Part shown: piece after piece, positions 57,860 to 64,000 of the stretch
Position numbering within the stretch: position 1 is the stretch's first letter
Layout: each line of letters begins with the position of its first letter
The notes under the pieces: generated by a model
Told to the model about the DNA's origin: nothing
The model's input: only the letters and a program-made list of their open reading frames with translations
Databases searched by the model: none
Source: Aquabacterium sp. CECT 9606
GTDB taxonomy: Bacteria > Pseudomonadota > Gammaproteobacteria > Burkholderiales > Burkholderiaceae_C
DNA length: 64,000 nucleotides
NCBI RefSeq assembly: GCF_918741295.1
Contig: NZ_CAKKNB010000003.1
Span: 186,001 to 250,000, forward strand
Direction: 5' to 3'
Program-made: the position numbers and the translations under genes

Positions 57860-60223
57860 TCAAGTGATCGGGATCAGCACGGGTCGCACGCCAACTGGCA
57901 TGAACTCCCGCAGCCTTATCCCGATGTTTTTCCATTTGTGCGTGCCCCGCAGGTAGCTAAAGGCCCCCATCTCGTCGTCGTGGCTGCCGCCTTCGCGGAC
58001 GCGGCGGTCGCAGTCGGGCCGCAGTTGGGCGTAGCCGGGTTGGCCAAACCATTCGGTGGTGAAGCGCAAGCGCGCGTCTGGCCCGAACACGCAGGCGAAG
58101 TGCTGCGGCAGGCGGTCGTGCTTGCCGCTGAACCAGCAGAACTTCAGACAACTGCCGCGCTGGGCCAGGCCAATGTCGACGATGTGGCTGTCCTGGTTGT
58201 CGTGCACCTCCAGGCGGTGCACGAACAGGCCGCTTTCGCCGCGCGCGGTTTGCACGCGGGTACGGCCGAAGATGGTGACGCCCTGAATGACCAGATCGGG
58301 GCCCCATTCGAGGTCGGGGTTGCCGGTGGCCGCGCCAATGGCCAGGGCGAATGGCGTGGCCGCTGCGATGCCGCTGCCCGCGTCGACGATGCTGTCGCTC
58401 AGGGTCAGCAGGTAGCCTGTGTCGATGGACAACGGGCCGGTGATGCTGCGCTGGATGGTCACCGCGGGCACTTGGTCGAAGGCGCCCAGGTCAGGTGACA
58501 CCAGGCCGTAGTCATTGCCCAGGCGCATGGCCTGGCGGATGGCGGCACGTTTGCCAGTCACACTGCCATCCAGGATTTGGCCGCCGCCGGGGTCGAGGGT
58601 GCAACCCAGCACGTTCAACTGGCCGAGCGCAGCCTGCATGATCAGGGCGTCGGTCGCCGGGAAGGTGGCATCGCGGGTGAGGTACAGGCCTTCCAGCGTC
58701 ACTTCCAGTTGCTCGGCGTTGATGGCGCCAGGGCCTGTGATCTGTGTGGGCCTGAACCGCAGGGGTTGGCGCAGGCGGATCACCGGGCGTTGTCCTGGCG
58801 CGCTGCGGATCCACAGCGAATGGGCCAAGCGCAGGGACAGCACGCCAGCGTCATTGCCGATGCCGTTGATGGCGTTCAGGTCCAGCACATGGGTCTGGCT
58901 GTCGGTGATCTCGATGACCAGGGGACGGTTGCGGGTGGGCAGGCCGTCCAGTGCCTTCTGCAAGGCCAAGGAGTCGTCGAACCAGTTGATGGTCTTGAGC
59001 TCGTAGGATTGTTCGGCGGGCCAGGTGGCGGGCAGGGCCGATCGCTTGATGGGTTGTGCGCCCGTGGGGCCGGCCAGGGCGTGGGTGGCAGATACCAGCA
59101 GGCCATCCTGCAAGGGGGTGGCTTGCGTGGCCGGGTTGGCATCGGGCACGCCAAAGACCAGGCGACCGCGCTCGGGATCGATGACGACCTCCCAGGCGCG
59201 CAATGGGGGCGCCAGGCCCGATTCCCAGGCGCAGAGGTTGGCGCCTCGGACCTGCCAGGCCTGGCCCAGGAAGGGCGTGGCGGGCAGGTGCAGGACCAGA
59301 CCGACGGCATCCGGGCCCGGGTGGGCGTTGCGCGGATCGCTGTAGGTTTGCACGGACACGTACTGGGCCGCGCGGCCGGCTGGTGTGCCGTCGGTGAGCC
59401 GTGCGGTGGGCATGGGGCCGGGCACCTCGTCTTCGCTGCCCAGGCGGGGCGGATCTTCGTCGGCGTGGAAGCGGTGCGTGTTGAACAGCGGCCAGGGCTC
59501 GCCCTGAGCTTGCACGTCGAAGCGCACGGCGAGCGCAGCCGAGCCGGGGCTGGGTGGCACGGGCGCAATCAGCCTGAACACGGGGCGCGACAAAGGCACC
59601 TGGAAATCCTCCAGACGCCAGAGCAGCACCGCCAGGTTGGGCAGGTTCCAGCCCGACATGCCCAGCGTGGGCGGCTTGATGTCCACCACGCGGGCGAACG
59701 GATCGAAGGCGCCATTGACCAGGGACAGCAGCGCCGGGTCGCGCAGTGATGTCGTGCCGCCGCGCACGGCCGATCGCATGTCGGTACGCCGCTTGAGTGG
59801 GGGCGTGCCGCCCGCATCGGGCCGCTGGTGATTGAGGTGTTGGTTCCAGGCCAGGCGTTCGCGCATCTCGACCGCGTGGGCAGCCCATCCGGACAGCGTG
59901 AACACTTGGGACTCGACCGCGCCCAGCGTGCCTTTGCGGCGCCGGTGGAAGACGGTGCGCGCCACGTCGGCCCGCAAGGTCCACGGGTCGCCAGACAGGC
60001 GGGTGGTGCCCAGCAGATCGGCGATGTAGGCCACCACCCAGTCGTCGCAATGCTCGACGAACAGGTCGTGGTATTGCGCATCGGTGCGGGCGTGCAGCGC
60101 GGCCATCGCGTCTTCGATGACGCCCAGGAAGGCTTGCAGTTGACCTGGCGGCGTTTGCTCGGTGTCGCGGATGCGGTAGATCTCGGGGAGCCGATCGAAC
60201 AGCGGCTGGCGTGGGGAGCTCAT
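57860..60223 (-). CDS. phage tail/baseplate (gpI-like) protein with beta-helix extension (eCIS operon)
   Basis: 787-residue protein. Seen: an N-terminal tail-protein domain (about 1-150) opening LFDRLPEIYRIRDTEQTPPG with WVVAYIADLLGT and FHRRRKGTLGAVE, matching the phage tail family related to P2 gpI. A long beta-rich middle follows with helix-like coils (about 480-680). The C-terminus has GQPGYAQLRPDC, DDEMGAFSYL and RLREFMPVGVRPVLIP, a conserved end in contractile injection loci. The start overlaps the upstream baseplate stop by ATGA. Probably a baseplate wedge tip; the much longer upstream frame is not used. Confidence 0.8.
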   Translation of the reverse strand: MSSPRQPLFDRLPEIYRIRDTEQTPPGQLQAFLGVIEDAMAALHARTDAQYHDLFVEHCDDWVVAYIADLLGTTRLSGDPWTLRADVARTVFHRRRKGTLGAVESQVFTLSGWAAHAVEMRERLAWNQHLNHQRPDAGGTPPLKRRTDMRSAVRGGTTSLRDPALLSLVNGAFDPFARVVDIKPPTLGMSGWNLPNLAVLLWRLEDFQVPLSRPVFRLIAPVPPSPGSAALAVRFDVQAQGEPWPLFNTHRFHADEDPPRLGSEDEVPGPMPTARLTDGTPAGRAAQYVSVQTYSDPRNAHPGPDAVGLVLHLPATPFLGQAWQVRGANLCAWESGLAPPLRAWEVVIDPERGRLVFGVPDANPATQATPLQDGLLVSATHALAGPTGAQPIKRSALPATWPAEQSYELKTINWFDDSLALQKALDGLPTRNRPLVIEITDSQTHVLDLNAINGIGNDAGVLSLRLAHSLWIRSAPGQRPVIRLRQPLRFRPTQITGPGAINAEQLEVTLEGLYLTRDATFPATDALIMQAALGQLNVLGCTLDPGGGQILDGSVTGKRAAIRQAMRLGNDYGLVSPDLGAFDQVPAVTIQRSITGPLSIDTGYLLTLSDSIVDAGSGIAAATPFALAIGAATGNPDLEWGPDLVIQGVTIFGRTRVQTARGESGLFVHRLEVHDNQDSHIVDIGLAQRGSCLKFCWFSGKHDRLPQHFACVFGPDARLRFTTEWFGQPGYAQLRPDCDRRVREGGSHDDEMGAFSYLRGTHKWKNIGIRLREFMPVGVRPVLIPIT

Positions 60224-62937
60224 GATGGCTGGGCCTCCTTGTCCACGGCAAGTTGCAATTGCAAGGCGGTGGACGTCAATGAGAGCAATCGGTCGCCGGC
60301 GCAGGGCAGGGAGCGTTGGGTGGCCGTGGTCGCGTGCAGGGTGGAGAAGGCCAACGCTGAAAGCAGCAACTGCGGCTGGTGGGTGGACATCCTGGTCAAG
60401 CGCACCCAGGCGACGCCCGGCACGTTTTGCACCGCGCCCACCACCTGCGAGCCATGCGCGCTTTCGCCGAACTGTCGTTGCTGCCAACTGAACAGGCCTC
60501 GCGATGAATCAATGCCGTCGCCTTCTTCGCCCGTGGCACCTAGGGCTTGCAGGATGGCGGCGCGCACATCGTCGGCGCGGCGGGTGGCTTCATAACCCAC
60601 GACGAGTTTCAAGGCGACCTCGGTGCGCGAGCCCTGGACCACCAGCAGTGGGCAGCGCCCCGCGCCGCGCGTGCGAACGGCCGTGCGCAAGGCGTCGGCG
60701 GCGGCCAGGGCATCGGCCTCCAGCGCGCTGTCGGTCAGGATGGTGACGCGCACCAGCGGCGAGCCGTCCACGCTGACCCAGGCGGCGCGGGCCTTGAGGA
60801 CACCGGGGATGGACAGGGCTTCGGCTTCGTAGTCGGCCAGACTGACGATGCGCCCCAGGCTTTGCATGGTACCGGGCGCGGCGGTGCGGCCGCCGTCTTC
60901 GGTTTCAGCTTGGGCGCCCCCGGTGGCGGGTTCCAGCATGAAAACGGCGTCCAGCCCGGCGGGCTTCTTGTCGGCCTGAGGCTTGGCATCCAACTTCAGC
61001 GGGCCATTTGCGCCATCGCCCGTGCGGTACACGGCGACGACGTTGCCGCGGCCCGAACGCAGTCGCGCGCCCGTCTTGCCATCGCCAAACTGCACCCAGC
61101 TCTTGCCTTCGGCGTCTTCGCGCACGATGTAGACGTGCTCTTTGGGGCCACGTCCGAACAGGCTGTCGACGCGGGTCCATTCGATGCCGTTCACCCACAC
61201 CTGCACCTGGGGCCAGTGCGGTTGAGACTGCGTGGTGTCCAGCAGGTAGGTCAGCGGGGTCTTGGGCAAGGCGAAGGTCTGGAATGTGGCGCGCGCATCG
61301 CCATCGCCCAAGGCCACTTGCGCCTCGGTCTTGCCTTGCGTGGCCTCGACCAGGTTGCCGTAGACCGTGACTTGGGGATCGTCGTGGCCGAACTGCGCGT
61401 AGGTGAACTCGCGGTCCAGTTGCACGCGGTGAAAGCCGGGTTGGTTGGCATCGACACCCGCCGTGTCCACCGCCAGCGCGGTGGCCTGGGTCAAGTCATC
61501 GCCTGGCCCTTTGAGCAACAGGCTCCGCTTGGCCAGGGCTGCAGCCTCCTGGGCCGTGCCGTAGAAGTGCAATTCATGGCCACTGGTCGCGAGGCTGGGG
61601 GTGAAGTCTGCATGCAAGCCGAAGGGCTCGCCCACCACTTCGTGGAAGCTGATGCCACGGATGTCGGCATGGCCCAGGGTGGTGAACAACTCGGTGATGG
61701 CCAGCGAATCGTCCAGGCTCAGCACAGTACTGGCGCCGGTCAAAGGCCCCCAGGTCAAGGATTGCCGATCCACCTGCGACACGCGCCGCTCCAGCAAGCG
61801 CTTGCGGTCGCTGCCGTTGCTGCTGGCCCGCAGGTTGGCCTCGATCAGGATCCGGGTTCCGGCCACGACGCTGCTCACCTCGCCATCCAAGGGCATTTGC
61901 GTGGCGCTCAAGCTGGGCACCGAAGGCGCGCCCGTGTTGGCGTTGAGCCGCCGCTTGTACGAGACCTCGGAGGTGACGGCACGCCCCAGGCTGTCGACCA
62001 CGACCTGCTGCGCGGGCGCGTTGTGCCCGAAGTGCCGGTGCGTGCTGCCCAGCTTCCAGGCTTGCAAACGCGGCGTCGAAGTCAAAGCGGGCACGCCCAA
62101 GCCCGCGGCCAGGATGGTGGTCGAGGACAGCAAGCTGATGCTGGACGAGATGGCTGGCGCGCTCAGGCTGAAACTGAAGGTCAAAGGCAAGGCCAGCAAG
62201 CTCAGCTTTTTCAGGCTGGTGACACCGCCTTTCATTTTCACGACCGTGCTGCCGAAGGACTCCCAGGTCTTGTCCACCACCAGCACTTGCAGGTGGTCGT
62301 AGGCATCGCCGCTGCCGCGCGCCACGCCGACCATCACGCGGTCACCCGCTTTCAGGCTCACGTTCGTGCCCGCGTCCAGCACCAGCGTGAAAGTGTGGGT
62401 GCCATGGCGGATGGCGGGCACCTGGCGTGGCCGGTACAGGTGGAACTGCGAGAGGGCGGGGTGCGCGATCAGCTGGCGGCTGGTCTCGAAGACGGCTGGC
62501 TTGTCCTCGCCTTCAAGTTGGGCCTTGACGCCCAGGCCCATGGGCAGCACCACAGGCTGCGTGCCTTTGACCGCGAAGGCAAAACGCGCTTTGCCGCCCA
62601 TGCCCGGGGCCAGTCGGTAGCCCAGCAGGCGCACCAGGTCGGCCACGCTGTCGCGCCATTTGGCGCTGCGCAGGTAGGCCTCGTTGGCGTACAGATCCTG
62701 GTAGAAGCTGAGGATGTCGCCAACCTCGGCGGCGGCTTCGATCAGGGCGATGCCGGGGTCGTCGGGCAGGCGGTGCGTCCACGCGGCCAACGCGGGGCTG
62801 GCGTCCAACAAGGACAGCATGTGTTCGCGCAGGTCAGCATAGCTGCCGATGCGGTAGCCGATGGTGGACAGGCCTGGTCGGTTGAAGACCACCTTGGGGA
62901 AGTCCGCCGCTTGGCGGCAGTCGTTGTCGCAGCTCAT
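60220..62937 (-). CDS. putative baseplate assembly protein (baseplate J-like, eCIS operon)
   Basis: 905-residue structural protein. Seen: an N-terminal segment GIALIEAAAEVGDILSFYQDLYANEAYLRSA with LVRLLGYRLAPG, characteristic of the putative baseplate-assembly family found in phage-tail-like injection loci (TIGR02243-like). Later come FGDGKTGARLRSGRGNVVAVYRTG, a baseplate-J/gp47 strand, and the GRIVSLADYEAEALSIPGV motif. Overlaps the next gene by ATGA and the previous baseplate gene by four bases. Role: wedge component that joins tube, sheath and spike. Confidence 0.88.
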   Translation of the reverse strand: MSCDNDCRQAADFPKVVFNRPGLSTIGYRIGSYADLREHMLSLLDASPALAAWTHRLPDDPGIALIEAAAEVGDILSFYQDLYANEAYLRSAKWRDSVADLVRLLGYRLAPGMGGKARFAFAVKGTQPVVLPMGLGVKAQLEGEDKPAVFETSRQLIAHPALSQFHLYRPRQVPAIRHGTHTFTLVLDAGTNVSLKAGDRVMVGVARGSGDAYDHLQVLVVDKTWESFGSTVVKMKGGVTSLKKLSLLALPLTFSFSLSAPAISSSISLLSSTTILAAGLGVPALTSTPRLQAWKLGSTHRHFGHNAPAQQVVVDSLGRAVTSEVSYKRRLNANTGAPSVPSLSATQMPLDGEVSSVVAGTRILIEANLRASSNGSDRKRLLERRVSQVDRQSLTWGPLTGASTVLSLDDSLAITELFTTLGHADIRGISFHEVVGEPFGLHADFTPSLATSGHELHFYGTAQEAAALAKRSLLLKGPGDDLTQATALAVDTAGVDANQPGFHRVQLDREFTYAQFGHDDPQVTVYGNLVEATQGKTEAQVALGDGDARATFQTFALPKTPLTYLLDTTQSQPHWPQVQVWVNGIEWTRVDSLFGRGPKEHVYIVREDAEGKSWVQFGDGKTGARLRSGRGNVVAVYRTGDGANGPLKLDAKPQADKKPAGLDAVFMLEPATGGAQAETEDGGRTAAPGTMQSLGRIVSLADYEAEALSIPGVLKARAAWVSVDGSPLVRVTILTDSALEADALAAADALRTAVRTRGAGRCPLLVVQGSRTEVALKLVVGYEATRRADDVRAAILQALGATGEEGDGIDSSRGLFSWQQRQFGESAHGSQVVGAVQNVPGVAWVRLTRMSTHQPQLLLSALAFSTLHATTATQRSLPCAGDRLLSLTSTALQLQLAVDKEAQPS

Positions 62938-64000
62938 CGGCGGCCTCCGGTGATCTCGAAGGTGATGCGGCCGGTTTCCAGGTGGTCCGGGTCATTGGCG
63001 ACGAGGATGATCTCGAAGGCGCCCACGTCCAGCTTCTCGGTGCGGGATTCGGGCAGCTCCGAGGGATCGATGTCGACCACGGTGATGCCGCCGCCGCTGC
63101 CAGGGTTCCAGCGCCGCATGCGCAGGCGCAGCACGCGGCCGATGCCGGTCACCTTCAGGGCTCGGCCGATCAACTGGCTGGCGTAGAGGGGCTGGCCAAA
63201 GGTCCAGGCGTCGGGGTTGAAGAAGCCGGAGCGGCCGTCGCCCGTCCAGCTGTCAGAGAACTCTTCTTCAAGCGCAGCGCGCAGGTCTTCAGGCCAGTAG
63301 GCCTGTTGGGCACACAGCGTCATCTTGATGTCCAGCGGCACGTAGCTGGCGGGTCGCACCTCCAGATCCTCGCCGATCAAGCGCACGGCTTCCAGGTGGT
63401 TGGCGATGGTCTGGCGCAAGGGTTCGGCCAGCACGGTGGTGCCCACGGGGTCGACGGCCACGCGCACGGTGCGCCAGCTGCCGGTCCAGGCGTACCTGGC
63501 TTTGGCGTGCGAGACGCCAGGCAACTCTTCCGCACGCTTGGCATAGTCCTGCAAGGTGACGGCACGCAGTTGGCGTTGGCGGTAGGCCTCGGGCACGCGG
63601 CGCACGATCTCGGCCACGGGCTCGGGGTCGCGCCCGTTGAGCACGTCAAATGGATTCCAGACAGCTTGCACTGCGCCGCTGGCATCGTCGAAGTTGACGA
63701 GGGTATCGGCTCCGACGTTGCCCTGGCTGCCTTGGCCCACGCGGTATCGGCAACGAACGAAGGCGTTGGACGGCAGGGCTGCGCCATTGGTGCCGTCGCC
63801 AAAGCGGATCGAGCTGCCACCCAGCTCATCGGTCTCGACGATGAAGTGCTCGTCGTCACCTTCACTTTCGATCAGGTCGGACTGCTCCTGCCAGGGCTGG
63901 GCAAAGCCCTGCACCGAGACCTGCGCGGTGGTGCGCGTGGGCAGGTCGCCGCCGGGCGTGGTCGCGCGGTAGGCCAGGGGCGAGGCCGGGAAGGGACACA
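62934..64000 (-). CDS. putative baseplate assembly protein, C-terminal part (5' end beyond right edge)
   Basis: The frame is open to the right edge, so at least 354 residues of a longer protein are seen. Motifs: SIRFGDGTNGAALPSN, YRVGQGSQGNVGADTL, VRRVPEAYRQRQLRAVTLQDYAKRAE and LPGVSHAKARYAWTGSW, the baseplate-J signature region. It resembles the second, larger baseplate protein usually paired with the one encoded next. The four-base overlap (62934-62937) shows translational coupling. The upstream part of the injection-system operon must lie to the right. Confidence 0.86.
   Translation of the reverse strand, partial: CPFPASPLAYRATTPGGDLPTRTTAQVSVQGFAQPWQEQSDLIESEGDDEHFIVETDELGGSSIRFGDGTNGAALPSNAFVRCRYRVGQGSQGNVGADTLVNFDDASGAVQAVWNPFDVLNGRDPEPVAEIVRRVPEAYRQRQLRAVTLQDYAKRAEELPGVSHAKARYAWTGSWRTVRVAVDPVGTTVLAEPLRQTIANHLEAVRLIGEDLEVRPASYVPLDIKMTLCAQQAYWPEDLRAALEEEFSDSWTGDGRSGFFNPDAWTFGQPLYASQLIGRALKVTGIGRVLRLRMRRWNPGSGGGITVVDIDPSELPESRTEKLDVGAFEIILVANDPDHLETGRITFEITGGRR

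Noticed and set aside
47751-64000. Prophage or type VI secretion locus
   Set aside because: No capsid, portal, terminase, integrase or lysis genes and no Tss/ClpV proteins; DUF4157 proteins and the baseplate type point to an eCIS. The judgement is limited by the right edge.

Overview
This 64 kb window is a GC-rich chromosomal segment from a betaproteobacterium, most likely order Burkholderiales. The evidence is the gene order dapC-dapD-pilU-dapE-prmB and smc-zipA-ligA, the PEP-CTERM protein, the single-domain relA with a decayed hydrolase half, and the codon bias. The genus is not determined; an Aquabacterium/Leptothrix/Rubrivivax-like organism is a guess. Coding density is very high and no stretch longer than about 170 bases lacks a gene. 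No insertion sequence, CRISPR array, integrase or rRNA was seen; one tRNA gene is present.

Left part (1-25 kb), mostly housekeeping. It starts with the peroxide-defence pair ahpC-ahpF (ahpF runs off the left edge). Next come small membrane proteins and an MFS carrier, then a PEP-CTERM surface protein. A lysine/diaminopimelate operon follows (dapC, dapD, a PilU-type pilus ATPase, dapE, prmB), with two tandem paralogous membrane diguanylate cyclases upstream and then queF. On the plus strand lie smc-zipA-ligA-def-marC and a PAS/GAF/GGDEF protein. DUF2237, a Band-7 protein and NfeD close this part.

Middle part (25-47.7 kb). It holds a PLP amino-acid decarboxylase, a TPR response regulator with a sensorless histidine kinase, and a three-gene ABC importer. 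The heat-shock operon grpE-dnaK-dnaJ is preceded by a convincing sigma-32 promoter and by hslR. Next are an MnmC whose methyltransferase half looks decayed, 3-hydroxybutyrate dehydrogenase, a hydrolase-relA pair, tRNA-Val(GAC), and a short accessory patch with an acyltransferase and a DUF6496 protein. The part ends with the divergent pair serA and a D-2-hydroxyglutarate-type dehydrogenase.

Right part (47.7 kb to the edge), accessory. Eight tightly packed minus-strand genes form one apparent operon that enters from beyond the right edge. In transcription order they are two phage-like baseplate proteins, a gpI-like tail/baseplate protein with a beta-helix extension, a DUF6519/beta-helix giant, a small protein with a carboxypeptidase-regulatory-like domain, and three probable cargo or toxin proteins. 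The three cargo candidates share an N-terminal Cys motif (CxCGGxCxxC). Two carry the DUF4157 (eCIS core) HELTH domain; together they also carry two further HExxH motifs and a GH19-like lytic segment. This is read as the distal end of an extracellular contractile injection system (eCIS) and is the most interesting part of the window. Sheath, tube, spike and AAA+ ATPase genes would be expected beyond the right edge and are not visible here.
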